From: Phytopythium helicoides
Taxonomy: Eukaryota > Oomycota > Peronosporomycetes > Pythiales > Pythiaceae
Assembly: GCA_024867545.1 (NCBI GenBank)
Contig: JANFNE010000064.1
Coordinates: forward strand, 44,882 to 108,881
DNA length: 64,000 nt
Direction: 5' to 3'
The notes under the pieces are model-generated. The model made no database searches. It was given only the letters and a program-made list of their open reading frames with translations, and was not told the DNA's origin. A program made the position numbers and the translations under genes. Numbering within the stretch: position 1 is the first letter of the stretch; every line of letters begins with the position of its first letter. Positions 1-12,069 of the stretch are shown here, one piece after another.

Positions 1-479
1 TGCCACAATCGAACGTCCGAGGTCCCACCTGGAGGTAGACCTCGATGAACTGTTCGCGCAGCGTCTCAAACTCTGCGATGAGCTTCTCAAGCACGGGCCT
101 GGAGCCCACGAGCTCCAGCTGCTGCGCGTTCAGCACCTGCGCCGCCGGCCACCCCTCCGTCAGTAAATCCCACCACAGCAATTCGCAGCATCCCGCCAAA
201 CACACAATCACGCACCTTTCCCTCCGCCGACCGCGCGAGCTCCAGCCCCTTGATCTTCTCGAGCTTCTTCTTGTACGAGCGGATGCGCTTGTGCAGGAAG
301 CTCAGGTACGGGTGGTCCACCGTCGCCGCGTTGTTGGCGTTGTCCTCGTCCTCCTGCTGCTGCTTGCTCTTGGCCGCCGCCTTGCCCCGCTTGCCCTTCT
401 TGACCGCCGCCGCCTCCGCGCCCACGGCCTCAACCTTAACCTCCGCCACGCTCATTGGCTGCGCCTCAATGCTCGCCAT
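1..479 (-). CDS. Caprin-like coiled-coil protein, 5' part (runs off window)
   Basis: The ATG is at 479. Exon 1 (479-216, 88 codons, phase 0) ends in AAAG, followed by a GTGCGT donor; the intron is 215-137 and ends GCAG. Exon 2 continues from 136 to the window edge. The first ~50 residues are low-complexity: Ala/Val-rich, then Lys-rich (KKGKRGKAAAKSK), then acidic. After this comes a helical stretch (HPYLSFLHKRIRSYKKKLEK) that continues in exon 2 as LNAQQLELV and a heptad-like EKLIAEFETLREQF. The order (dimerising helix, KRKG-like turn, LNxxQLxAV) recalls the N-terminal homology region of caprin-family RNA-granule proteins. That match is from memory and weak. The 3' end is missing and another intron may begin near position 28. 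Confidence 0.5.
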
Positions 480-711
480 GCTCCTCGCTGCGCTGCTGTC
501 GCCTCGGCCGCTTCGTCAAGTCGGCGGATCGCCTTCTCCCGCTCGTCGCGTATTTGATAGTGGCAATCGGCAGCGGAAAGGCGGCGGATGGGAGGGGCCT
601 ATAAGGTGTCGCACAACACGATCTGGAGCGCTCCAGATGCCATTCATGACGTTGGTGAGTTTTTTTGTTTGTGTGTGTGTTTTTTTTTAGCGGCTTTTGC
701 CTGTAAGTGGA
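480..711. other. Intergenic gap between two minus-strand genes
   Basis: This stretch holds the promoter side of the caprin-like gene and the 3' flank of the ARF-GEF gene. It contains a T/GT-rich run (about 658-690). No further gene is visible. Confidence 0.5.
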
Positions 712-3700
712 TTAGACGGCCTCGGTGATCTCGTCGAGGATGACCTCGTCGACCTTGACGCCCACAGAGCCGTCAGCCACCACGACCGTCTCGAGCGTTG
801 TCCGCCAGCTGCCAGAGGATGGACGGCGCTCTGGTGGAGTTGCAGTCACCTCCACTGATTCCTGTCGATGTACTTCAACGCTGCTCGTTGCATGGGTCGC
901 TGTTTCACGTTCGTCAGCTTCAACTTCGATTGTAGTATCGCTTTCGATTTGAACAGCGACAGCTTCTGCGTCTGCTGGGGGATCCATCGGGCCACTCCCT
1001 TCTTCAGCAGAAGGCTCCGTTGCTTCTTCGACTGCTGGCTCCTCCTCCGGCACCAACCCGAGCTGCTCCTTGACGTGCGGACATACAGCGTCAATCACGG
1101 CGCAGCTCTCCTCGAACAGAGTCTGTCCAGTCTCGTCATTGCTGACGCGCTCCAGCACATCTTCTGCCTTCAACACTAGCAGCAAGTTGTACAGCGACTG
1201 CAGTGTCGTCTCGTACACCACTACAGCGTTCGGTGATGGCGGCACCGACCCCGAGATCACCAGCTTCTTCGCGAGCCTCTCCAGCACGTTTAGCCACAAA
1301 GCAGTGAACTCGGGAAGCTCCATGAGAACGCTCAAATTGTGCAGGAACGTCTTCGACAGCAATGTGACGCTGTACAGCGCCGCATCCTTCGAGTGGTTCC
1401 ATACGCCCTCGTTCACCTGGTCATCAAACGGGAAAATTACGTGCTCGAAGCACTCTTTCCACATGTCCTTGACAACTGGAACTCCAGGAAGCAGCAGCGA
1501 CTTGTACAGGCACTCCCAAGCTGTCTTGGAGATTGGTGCTCGATCATCGTTCAGGTAGCTCAGCATCACACGCATAACCTCAAGCCAAGTTTCCCGTCCA
1601 TCTTGTACGAGCTATCGCTGCTCGCGAGTCCCTTGAAGTAACCTCAACGCGTCAACAGAGTATGGTGTGCGGTGGCGCACAAACCGCAAGCAAATAGCCA
1701 TCCACAACGTCACGTTCTCGTCGTTCAGATGCCCACCATCGGCCAGCAGCGTGACGCTCTCCCAGCATGCAGCTCGACCATTCTTGTGCTGGACCACATT
1801 CTCCAGCACGCCCAACAGGACCGACCAGTCGTGGAAATCGTGCATGTACACCAGATTAGCCTTGAGCAGCATATTGATTCCTGACGCAAGGCGATCGCTG
1901 AGAGCTTTGCACATGTCCTCATCGATCGTCAGCAGCAGCTCGAGAGTCGCCATCAGCTTTGGACGAATTTTCTCATCGTGGAAAAGACGGATGCTGACAC
2001 GAAGAGTGTGCACGACAACGCGTTCCACTAGCCCTTGCATGTGCAGCTCGTTTAGTGGAGTTGACAGGATCCGCTTGGCATACATATGGAATGGTTCCCA
2101 CAGATTCAGCGCCAGGATTCGGTGCGAATTGACAAGGATAATGTCGACACTGAGCTCGAGCACCAGGATCGCGTTCTCTTGCATCATAGCGTCAACGCTA
2201 GAGTGATCCGATGGCTGCAAAATACACTTGAATGGGTCACGACACGCTAGCAGAGTCTCCAGCAGACTGATGAGCGACTTTTCCGGCAGCTTTCGTGCCA
2301 TTCGGAGCCAGTTTTCCTTCTCCAGCAGTCCACCACCGAGCTTTGAGACCGCATCGCGAAGCATCTTACTAATCAAAGAAAACGTTTCGTCTTCCTTCTC
2401 CTCCTCGGCCCAGAGGTACGAGGACAACGAGTCCCAGAGTGAGCCGCTGCTCGACGAGTGGTATGATGAACTGTTTGCACCACCACCACTTCCATGACCA
2501 GCTTGATTCATGCCCTTCATTCGACTTCGAATTGCGGCTTGACGCTCCGCCAAGCTTCGAGAGCGCTCGCGGGTTTTTCCTGATAACCCAGCTGCATTGT
2601 TGCTGCTGCCACTGTTGGTCGGAGAAAGAGACACCGACGTAGGGGTAGAGGAGCTAACTGAGTACAGTGTCTGCGCGGCAGAGCTACCGCCAAGTACGGG
2701 AGGCAGCGGGACGCCTCGTGAGTCGACGAAATCATCGATCTCGACGAGAGAAATTGGCACAGCGTCGAGCTCATTGAACATGAGCAAGCACTCGATGACG
2801 TTAGTCCATGCCTTGCGAAAACTCTCATTGCGGTTCTGAACAAACTGGAATAGGAGCTTCAGCGACAGCAACGCGCGGCGCGTCTTGGATCCTTGGATCC
2901 GATCCTCTTCGATTCCACCGACACCAGCAGCGCCACTAAACATTTCTGATTCGTTCGTGCCATTACTAGCGACTGAATCACTGCTGCTTGGAGGTGATGA
3001 TTGGCGGGCATTGTTGGCAGCCGACGAGGATGCGCCAGCCGTGCGTGCCTTCACGTTCGTGCCCGAGCTGGGTGGCAAGTAGACCTTCTCGCCGTTGAGA
3101 ATACCGTGCGCAAATGCCAAGAAGTATGAGGACAGAGAGCCCATTACGCGGTCGAATAGCTCGCTCATGTCGTAGTACAGCGCAATCTTGGCGCAGTTGC
3201 TCAGTCCCTCAAGCGCGCGTTCCATGTTCGACACGTCCAGCGTTTTCTCAAACGCGAGCAGAAGGCTTTGAATTGTGCGATCGGCAATCAGCGTGAACAT
3301 GTCTTTCTCATAAAGACCCGCGCGCAGCTTGAGAATACTTGCGTTCGATGTGAAGCTGGCGCCGACGACATTTTCAGATCGCTTGAGAACACCTTCCCAC
3401 TGTGTCGAATACCGATCGACCGTTGAAAATGTCGAGTCCATAAAGTCGGACACGTCGTGCTGCATCTGAATCTCGTGCTCCAGAATGTTGTAGTACAGAT
3501 CCATCAAGTAATCTTCGGGGAGATCTTTTCCGTCGTTGATCCCTCGGTTGTTGCGAATAAATTCTTCGACCGTCATCTTTTTTGCAATATGATCCGAGTG
3601 CAGGTCGGTGTTGAGCATAATGATGCTGAACGCCAAGACATATGCTGCATCCGCATCCGCGAGAGGTCCAGCCGAGCCAACCTGGGCGTGGTACTGCTTT

Positions 3701-5817
3701 GAGAACGCCTCCATCATGCGATCAATCTTTTGTGCTTCTCCCGGAAGACGGAATTTCGCGAGGAAGATACGAAGTGCCTCATCGAGAGAAGATGCCTCAC
3801 GAAAGTCAATCATCGCAACGTACGCATCGCGCACGGCTGTGTTGAATGGGTACTTTTCAGGCGGTCCGTCGCCGATGTAGTCACCTATTAGCGTCTTGTT
3901 CAGCCCAGGTGTGTGCAGCAAAAACGACGCCACAGACTCGGGAGTCAGCGTTTCCGGCAGCAAACCAATCTCTTGGGAGAAGGCGATCCATCCCTTCTGA
4001 TCATTGTTGAACTTCTCCGCTGCCAGAGCGTAGCGCTTCTTTTCACGCTTGCGTTGCTGCAGCACTTCAGCAGTGCGCTCACGTGCAGTATGGAGCCACG
4101 CCAACTGGTCCGGATCGTTTGGCTCGCCATGGTCAGACTCGCTGTCACTCTCACTTCCGGACATGATCATTTGCATCAGATCGCGCACAGACGACATTGG
4201 AGATACATCCTCAAGCGGGAACTCCATTGAACTAGTGCTGTCGAAGCTGGCTGTTAGCGCCTTCATTCCGCGAGTGTTGGCGGTCATCTCTCCAGATGTG
4301 TATCGAGCCAAATCGGAACCCTTCAAAGAAAGAACTCCCGACGCAGGATTCTTAGGTGCGGTTGATCCTGGAGCGTTGAGAGGGCAGCGCCGCGCGATCG
4401 ACTCGATCACAGCCAACAGTCCTTCAAAGCAGAGCAGCGTCAATGCGTTCAACCCGACATCAGTGGTAGCCATCACATCGCAATTCCTCGCCAGCGACTT
4501 GCACAGTACCTCGAAGAGGTTTGTGCAATGAACATCGCAGTCGTAGTTGATGTAGAGGTCGAGCATGAGCGCCGGTTCGCGGCAAAATTCGAGCAAAGAT
4601 TCCAGTGCGAGCTCTTTCTGCTCATCTGAACAAGACGGCGAGTCGATAATGCGCATATGAACGCTCGTGAAAAACACTTCAAGCTGCACTTTGAGATGGT
4701 CCTTGATTGAGTTGAATAAATTGAATACGACGCGAAGAGTCAGTGAAAGCACACCGAGGTCTTCGGTCTCTGAGTTTTGCAGCAAAAACTTGGACAGGTC
4801 TCCTTGCAGCACCGAAACCAGGCAGGGGTGGTTGCCCAGACCCGTTCCTGCCGTTTCGAGAACAATGTTGATCAGCCGGAGGCCGAGGACGCACGTTGCT
4901 TCGTCGTTTTCCATGGGCGAAACTAATCCGGCAAGAAAGTGCAGAATGCGCTCGAGTACTGGAATGCCGTACGGAGCGCTCACACTCTTTGTCGGTGCCA
5001 CTGCTGGTGGAGGCGTTGGCGTCGGTGTCAATGGTGGCACCGGTTTCGCAGGAGCCGACAAGTCTGGCGCGTTGCCCTGCTCGCCATCGGCGTTCTTGTC
5101 GTCGCTGGTCGTCTCTTTTGCCTCACTCGCACTGCTTTCGGTCGCATCTTGGCGCTGAGGCGCAATGACTGCCTTTGAAGGCGACGACGTCGGTGCTGCC
5201 ACTTTGTTTCCTGTTGGCTCAAAGTCCTCGATGCGGTCAAAGACTGTCAAAATTAGGTGCGACAGCGTGTTCTCGGCAGCGCGGCGCAGATGCAGCGACG
5301 AGCGCGGCTGGCAGCTGATGCTGTAGCAGAGCTGCACCATCTTCCAGACGTTATCGTTGGAAATGAGGTGGCCGGCGTCGCTGCGCAGGCAGTACTCGAC
5401 GAGCTCGAGCAGCTTCATGAGCACGGCCTCGTCGTCGGCGCGGTGGGTCTCCTCGAAGCGGCAGCGCGCAACGCAAACCGCGATGCGGTTGATGGCGACG
5501 TCTGCGCGGAGCGACTCGCTGGTGATGAGTCCGTAGAGCAGGAACTTGTTGAGGCTTGCGATGGCGGCGCCCGTGATGAATCCGCTAGTGCGCTCCGACT
5601 CGATGACCATGACGAAGGGCAGCAGGTACGTGACCGTGTCGACGTCCGAGAGATCCGTGACAGACTGCAGCTCGTAGTGCAGCTGCTTGAAGGCGCGCAG
5701 CATGGGTGACTGCGTCGCGGCCGGGATCTCCTCCTTGAAGCGGTCCACGCTCGCCCACAGCGCGTTCACGCGCATCATGGACAGCACATTGTGGATCTCG
5801 CCCTTGACGCAGTTCAT
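712..5817 (-). CDS. Large ARF-GEF, GBF1/GNOM type (Sec7 domain), with internal TAG
   Basis: This is a guanine-nucleotide exchange factor for ARF GTPases, expected at Golgi/ER membranes. The frame is open further upstream (to 5997), but the ATG at 5817 is preferred because MNCVKGEIHNVLSMM matches the family's usual start (KGEI then the DCB helices). The DCB/HUS part covers residues 1-~560. A Sec7 domain lies at about residues 590-790, with the catalytic glutamate finger in FRLPGEAQKID (near E694) and the conserved LNTDLHSD and FIRNNRGIN motifs. HDS-type helical repeats follow, interrupted by Ser/Asn/Gly-rich linkers. The frame stops at TAG 1614-1612 (residue 1402) and the same frame reopens at once for 299 more codons to 712, with clear family-like sequence (TWLEVMRVMLSYLNDDR). 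Either the TAG is a nonsense change or readthrough, or a 69-nt GTGCGC...TAG segment (1680-1612) is spliced out. With readthrough the protein is ~1701 aa, a usual size for the family. Confidence 0.9.
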
Positions 5818-6468
5818 GGCCGTTCGCACCCGCCGGCAGCTCTTTCGACTGCTCGCGGCCTCGCACGTCTCGCTCTGCCGTCCAGTCCGCCGTCCGCCGC
5901 CCCGTGCGAGCTGCACGTCGTCGACAGAGAGGCAGAGGGAGGGACCAACCCGCTCCGGCGCAAGGATTGCTTGTGATGAGGTGGCGCTCTCGGACACGAT
6001 ACCGTTGTTGTACCGGTACTATACCGTCAAATGCACTTCAACTTGACACTGTGAATGCCAATTGGGTCAGTTGGCGGGCTTGCTTTGGTGCGTGGCGAGT
6101 GGTTCGCCTTCGAGTTGCTCTTGCCGAGTCGGAAGATGCTCATGGCGCAGTCGTACTCACGGTCGTATTGCTGCGCGTACGTCAATCTGCTTTGATGAAG
6201 TGCCATGACTTATACAATAGTTGTGCAGGTTGACATGACAAAATACAGCAGCCTGCATCATTGTAACGATGCACTGTAGTTCATGAGTTCCAAGAGCCCA
6301 GGAACATCGATGCTTTGTTGTGGGCACTGCTCCCACTGCTGGGTGCTACAGGAAGCTCACAAGAATGGTAACACAGTGCAGCCAATTAAACGCTTTCCAC
6401 GGTAATGAGCACGCGTAGTGTACACCAGTGTGTCTAAGAATTGCTTTCAATTTGATCATGCCAATACT
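5818..6468. other. Intergenic region upstream of the ARF-GEF gene
   Basis: No conserved gene is visible on either strand. The segment 5818-5997 is open in the ARF-GEF frame and may be 5' leader. Around 6000-6035 there is a cluster of ataccg/accggta words like those at 62349-62404. The rest is the 3' flank of the acetyltransferase gene. Confidence 0.4.
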
Positions 6469-7599
6469 CTACACCCAGCCGTACCTCTCGTTCGCGATCC
6501 AGATAGCTGGGGGAGCTTCTACGCGGTCAGATTGTCCAAAGATCATGGCGCTAGAGAGCGAGTCTTCTCGATCGGTGAAAGTGACTTGAAGGTCATCGAG
6601 AATGCTATTGCTGAGCAAAACCTCTGGCGGGTTCCAGATTGCCACTCTACTCAGTCTAAATTTGCGCGCTTCCTGCAACGCTGCAACGAGAAGCAAACGC
6701 GCAACCTCTTCGTCCTCGCCAAAATCGTATCGAATGATGTCGAGAGTGGATTCCTTGAGGTCATGGCACCAGACCACAAAGGTGTTCACACCTGGAGTCT
6801 TGACACCACATTGTTTGGGAAGCTCGTCGAATCCCTGGACTTCGGCGTAGTACACACCCACGCAGAACTGCCACTCGATCGAGTCGCGCGTGGGCAGAAC
6901 CACAAAAGCTTCCTGTCCAGAAAATTCTTCCCCGGTCAGCCGCTCGACCAGCCGCTCATTGTCAGCCACTAAGAGCTTGCTCAATCTCTCGTCAAGGAAG
7001 AGCTTGTCCCCGTAGGGCTCAGGTACACAACTCGCAGTCGCAGCTTTGGCATTCTTGGGGTCGTCAAGGCCCAGTGCTGCCACGGTCGACGGATAGACCC
7101 GCCACCCGAGGCGATCGTAGTACGTCGGCCCAATGTCCGAGTACAGAATGGACAAAAGAGTCTTCTCCAGCGTGGCCATGCGGCTTCTGACTTCCGTGAG
7201 AAAGTATGCCGCGAGCCCTTGCTTGCGGAAGCCCGGCAGCGTGAACACGGCCCCAATATGGTGCGAAAAGCCCCTCACAACCTCCCCCGAGCGCCGACGC
7301 AGCGCGCAATCGAACCGGTAGCACTCGCAGTGGCAAACGAGCAGGTCCGTCCCCGGCTCGAGCCCTGCATCGCTGTCATCGCTGCCCAATGCCTCGCCTC
7401 GCTGCACCAACGCCCAAAACACCGACCGGCGCTGCGCCTGCGCCGTCCGGCGCTTCCGCAGCTCCAGGCGCTCGTACTGCGCCAGCGCCAGCTCCGGCGC
7501 GCCCCACTTCTCGTAGTCGTCGCGACTGCACTGCTCCTTGAGCTCCTCGCGTGCCAGGCGCACCACGCGGAAGCGCTGCTGGATGTCCATGAGCACCAT
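6469..7599 (-). CDS. GNAT-fold N-acetyltransferase, LYC1-like
   Basis: This is a 376-residue single-exon protein. It resembles the LYC1 family of fungal lysine acetyltransferases, which start lysine catabolism by acetyl-CoA-dependent N6-acetylation. The acetyl-CoA loop is clear in GFSHHIGAVFTLPGFRKQGLA at about residues 110-130, where RKQGLA is the R/QxxGxG/A motif, followed by the helix AYFLTEVRSRM. Further family-like stretches are SILYSDIGPTYYDRLGWRVYP (about residues 150-170) and a C-terminal domain ending AIWIANERYGWV. A second Met at codon 4 is an equally good start. The gene is divergent from the TBC gene. The enzyme class is secure; the substrate is inferred. Confidence 0.85.
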   Translation of the reverse strand: MVLMDIQQRFRVVRLAREELKEQCSRDDYEKWGAPELALAQYERLELRKRRTAQAQRRSVFWALVQRGEALGSDDSDAGLEPGTDLLVCHCECYRFDCALRRRSGEVVRGFSHHIGAVFTLPGFRKQGLAAYFLTEVRSRMATLEKTLLSILYSDIGPTYYDRLGWRVYPSTVAALGLDDPKNAKAATASCVPEPYGDKLFLDERLSKLLVADNERLVERLTGEEFSGQEAFVVLPTRDSIEWQFCVGVYYAEVQGFDELPKQCGVKTPGVNTFVVWCHDLKESTLDIIRYDFGEDEEVARLLLVAALQEARKFRLSRVAIWNPPEVLLSNSILDDLQVTFTDREDSLSSAMIFGQSDRVEAPPAIWIANERYGWV

Positions 7600-7911
7600 C
7601 CTCGCACGTCAACCATTGATGGGATCGTGATCCGACGTAAACCCCATCTTCTGGCATTGATTTGCTATTTTTCATGCACGGATGTCATCCGATTCCAGTA
7701 ATTCTTAACCTATGATATAGCATACTCCTGCTTCGTCGACTGGATGGCGGTAATGCCTTGCTCTTTGTATGGATCCATACTGAACCGCAGGCATAAATAG
7801 CCAGCCTGGTTCACTTGTAAAGGTGTGGGCGGGTGCCAAGGTGGCGGAGGCGCTCGCTGCGTCCTGCTTCCTCCAGCCTCGGCGCCGCATTGCAGCAGCG
7901 TCGACGAGGCG
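7600..7911. promoter_or_regulatory. Shared divergent promoter region
   Basis: A 312-bp gap separates the start codons of the minus-strand acetyltransferase and the plus-strand TBC gene, so it must carry both promoters. From 7825 it is open in frame with the TBC exon 1, so an earlier start is possible. No clear operator or initiator motif is identified. Confidence 0.4.
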
Positions 7912-10182
7912 ATGGACGCGTCCGCCTCCCCAGTGACGTCGTCTGCGGCGTCGCTGTCGTCGGCCAACGAGGTGCGCGGGGACCGTTGCCGCATGGCGGA
8001 GAAAGGCGCGAGCGCTGGTTGACGCTGGGGAAACGCGCAGCAGGATGAGCACGTGAAGGCGCGGCGCGCGGGCGACAAGGCGGAGGAGAGCAGGGCGGTG
8101 TCGGCGTCTGAGCACAGCAGCAGCGAAGATGTGGGCGGGAGCGAGAGCCCAGGAGGAAGCGGCGGGTGGACGGCGCTCGGCATGATGAAGGACCGAGCGA
8201 CCATGGCCAAGAACCAGCTCGCGCCGCAGCTGCTCAACATGAAGGAGCGCACCTCCAAGCGGTGAGCGCTGCTCGGTGGAGGACGTGGAGGTGGAGTAGA
8301 GGTGCTGAATGAGGCGTGGTTGGTAGACTCGGCAAGTACCAGCCGTCGATCAACAAGGTGCGGTCGTCGGCGTCGGCAGGTACGAAGTCTGCAGTTGCTG
8401 GCGACACGACTTGCTTGACACTCACGGCATTGAATATGGTCGCGTGACAGCGGCGATCATGGGGCGAGAGCGCGTTGCGCCAGCGCTGAGCCTCGTCAAA
8501 GAGGGGTCGACGCAAGGTGGGTGGTGCAGCAAGCAGTAAACTCGGCTCAAACTAACGCGCATATTTCACAGGATGGTCCATGCTCAAGACAAAGCTGGCG
8601 TCGGCCGCACCTGTGGCGGGAAAGATCCAGACGATGGGCATGCAGGTGGTTACGGAAATGATGGCCGAGACGCCGATCGAAGTCATGTTCGTCGACAACC
8701 CAGCGGAGGCAAACTGCCGGTTCCTGCTCGAGTACAAGGCGCCCCTTCCGAGCGCTTCAACTGGCAAGGGTGGGATGAGCCTGCTTCGTCTGTGTAAGTG
8801 GGATCGGTTATGGATTGGACTGGCACGGTGGACCTAATCTTGCTCGAATGGACCAGCCCGAGCAATCAGCACGGCCAGCACCTCGAGCTTGAGCAGTCTG
8901 TCGCGTGCAGAAAGCACAGCGAGCAACTCGGAACCTTCTGCAGCGCAATTGTGTTTTGGCAAGAGCTATATCTTGGGAACCATCTTGGTCTTCTGCGGTG
9001 ATATCCAGACCCTCGGACGAGTGGCATCAGTTAGCCGAGCATGCCACAAGTTCATTTCTACCGAGAGTCGCTTGTGGAAATTCTGTGTGCGATATGGCGA
9101 GATCTCGGAGGGCACACGTCTTGGGTTCTGGGAGAAGATTGCAGGGTGCGTTGCTGAGCTTCGCCTGCATGTAATTGACATGTTTCTTGAAAGCTCACAT
9201 GTGGGTCTCATTTTGCAGGGTTCGTAAAATTCGTGAGTCGTCCGAGTTTGACTTCGACGTGTACCTTCAAATGGCATTGTCCAAGGGCGACTCAACTGAG
9301 TTGATTCTTACCGACGTTCGGCGGACGTACGGCCGCGTTGCGCCTCATAAGCGCTCAGCAAACGATCGCGATGAGGTCGTTGAGGACACCGAGGAGGCGT
9401 TGATCTCCCAGCTGAGCGATATCTTGCACGCTCTTGCTGGCCGCTTTCCTGACGTGGGTTACTGCCAGGGAATGGATTACATTGCTGCTCACGTACTCGA
9501 CCATGTGAAAAAGTATACAGAGGCAAAGCAAGCAGCTCGCCAAGCGATGCATTCGCGAGTGTTTACTCGGGTGGTTGTCGAAACTGACGACAATGATGAC
9601 GACGAGGAAGACGAAGATGTATCCAGCCCGGCGCGGACGGCGGCTTCGGCAGCGACTCGAGTTGAGGTGGAAACCGCATTTTGGATGCTAGTCGGGTTGT
9701 TTGAGAATTACGGACTCCGACAGATGTTCTCTCCTGGATTGGATCGACTACATCTCAATTGCTTCCAATTCCAGCGGCTGTTTGAAATCGGAATGCCGGC
9801 ACTTGCCGAGCACTTCGATAAGGAGAAGGTCATGGTCGAGATGTTCATCGTTGGGTGGTTCCAGACTCTGTTCCTGTATTTAAATGTGCTGCCGAGAGAG
9901 ACGCTGGACCGCATCTGGGACATCTTCCTGTTTGAAAACAATTGGAAGATCATGCTTCGCGTCGCACTGGCATTGCTGCAGCTGTCGGAGGAGCATATTC
10001 TTGGGAAGCGAATCGATGAAGTCATGCAGTTCCTCAACACCTTTCCCGACAAGTGGGACGAGATTCTTGCGCCAGAGCTTCTGATTGAGCACGCTCTCGC
10101 CATCAAGGTTACCAACAGCGTGTTAAACAAGCTCCAGAAGCAGTATGCTAGACAAAAGCGGTCGTCGCCAGTACGGCGATGA
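7912..10182 (+). CDS. F-box-like/TBC-domain Rab GTPase-activating protein, full copy
   Basis: Seven exons: 7912-7971, 8041-8261, 8327-8379, 8451-8516, 8572-8793, 8857-9145 and 9219-10182 (624 aa, all GT-AG). Residues 1-~95 are Ser/Glu-rich. Around residues 215-290 is an F-box-like segment (LGTILVFCGDIQTLGRVASV then LWKFCVRYG). The TBC domain spans about residues 300-580: the arginine-finger motif is in ILTDVRRTYGR (near 335) and the glutamine-finger motif in GYCQGMDY (near 385). A highly acidic insert (DDNDDDEEDEDV) splits the domain. TBC proteins stimulate GTP hydrolysis by Rab GTPases in membrane traffic; the F-box would suggest a ubiquitin-ligase link. This is the only copy with its native first two exons. 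Confidence 0.85.
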
Positions 10183-10341
10183 ACGTGTAAGAGTGTTTTA
10201 CAATGTATAGACCATCAACGGCAACTACCATGGAACAGCGATGATCTTGATGCATAATCTATTCTTGCTGCCAATTAGAGGTTCTTGCGAAACGGTCTTG
10301 ACAGAGACTGGCAACTGTTGAACACGAGTTGGAGACAACCA

Positions 10342-12069
10342 ATGCCCGGGGTCATCGAGAAGATTGGCGAGTTCTTCGCGCAGCGTGAGCGCGAGCAGCA
10401 GCAAGCAGTAGCGTTCGTTACATCACAAGCATTTGTTCCTCCCACTGCTTTGACCTCCACAGGTTGCAGTGGTGGTCACGATCTCCAAAGGAACAGTGAA
10501 GACGCACATCACTCACCGGTTGTATTTCGTCGTCGACTTTCGTCGCCTACTCCGGCAAATGACTGCTTGCGAAGCCTGAACACTCCTCGATCAGAGTCAT
10601 TGGCTACAAATCGGACACCAGCGGTTCCACCACTGCCCAGAGCGTTGCGTCCATTTCTATCTCCTACGCATTCTAAGGAAGAAGGTAGCGACGATGGAGT
10701 TGTCGGCTCCGTGTCACGGAGACCAGCAGCTCCCTTGAAATCAACTCGCAGTGATTCCAGTCGTCTCGGAATGGAAAAACCCAACCACGAAATCGTAAAA
10801 GATGAGCAGAAGACACCAGTAAAACAAAGGAAAAAGAGAGTAAAAAAACGAAAATCTTCGGCGTCAGCGAAAACTGAAGAGGACAAGCAAGCCAGCGAAA
10901 GGCTAGCACAGCTACTGAAGAGCGAGCGAATTGCGAATGGGTTGGCCCGCGCTCAGGAACGTGCGAGACGCATTTTGGATGAGCAGCAGCAGTAAAATCG
11001 CTGTCCAGCGCATGCTCAGTTACTTCCTCGACTTTGAGCTCATGCGAGTCATTTCTCTCTGTGGATTCCCAAACTTCCCAATCCTCGTCGCTGCTCCACA
11101 GTACGTCTTCAACTCCACGAACATTGGATAGATTGAACCAAACTTTGGACCAGGCAACTTCTGAAGGTGATGATCGATCAATGGAAGTTTTGAGTACAAA
11201 AGGCAGAGACGAATTGATATGTGATCAGCAACCTAACCTTTCGAGTGAGCCAAGATATCTTGATGCACTCGAACAGCGGACTAAAGAGCAGGTACACATG
11301 TACATCCATCCTGGCTTTCTCTTTCGATATGACTAATGCGGGGGTCGAGCAGATGATTCTTCAGCTCCAGTTTCGGAAACGATGCTTGGATACGAAGAAG
11401 CGCCAGGAGCAGCTACAGCAACAACTAGAGCGAATAGCAGGCGCGAACGCAAACAAACAGGCTCAAGTTGAGAAGCTAGAGCAATCAAAGGCCGATATTG
11501 AGAAAGAGCTAACACGCATCGTCGATGAGCTGAGTGGCATGCGCAAAAGGCGGCATCAGCTCGAAGAAGCCGGACGGGAAGATCGGCTACGAAGACAAAA
11601 AGAAGCTGAGCGCGCTTTGCAGCGACGACTTCGTGAAGAAGAATGGGCGAAGTTGATGGAGGAGGAGAAAGCGCGCTCCGTGGTTGCAGCTGGAGCTCGG
11701 GAGAAGGCTGGAGAGCGCGTGCAGCAAGCGCGTATGGCGCAAAAGCAGCGTGGTAGCCGGATAGCGCAGCAACCGGCTCCTCGTGTGATGAAGTCCGGTC
11801 GACGAATATCTTCTGGCCTAGAGTTCATCGCATCATTGCCACCTGAGCTCGCCGAATTCGAAGAAGAGGGTCTCTACGCGGGCGATTCGTTGAGTTATAT
11901 TGGCAAGTATCGGTGTGAAGAACCAAGTGCGCCTAACAACCAGAAGGAGGAGGAGGAGGAGCGTGCCGGCGCCCCCATCTTTGAGTGGCAAGTGCCATCC
12001 TACACCGCCAACCAGGACGCCTTCAGCTCCATCCTGTTTGCAGAAATCGTCAGCGATGATGATGAATAG
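10342..12069 (+). pseudogene. Coiled-coil protein gene copy 1, broken by stop and 97-bp deletion
   Basis: This corresponds to the intact 606-residue gene of copies 2 and 3. From the ATG at 10342 the frame runs to TAA at 10993-10995, where a CAA glutamine codon has become TAA. Seven bases later 97 bp are missing (the equivalent of 18823-18919), which also shifts the frame. The missing part encodes a basic coiled-coil stretch. The later sequence, including the intron 11292-11352 and exon 2 (11353-12069), is otherwise preserved. A truncated N-terminal product (~217 aa) could still be made, but the C-terminal coiled coil is disconnected. It is recent, since the rest is almost identical to copies 2 and 3. 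Confidence 0.85.

Noticed and set aside
7705..8258. Minus-strand frames over the first TBC exons
   Set aside because: Seven plus-strand exons join in phase into one TBC protein; the minus frames lack motifs.
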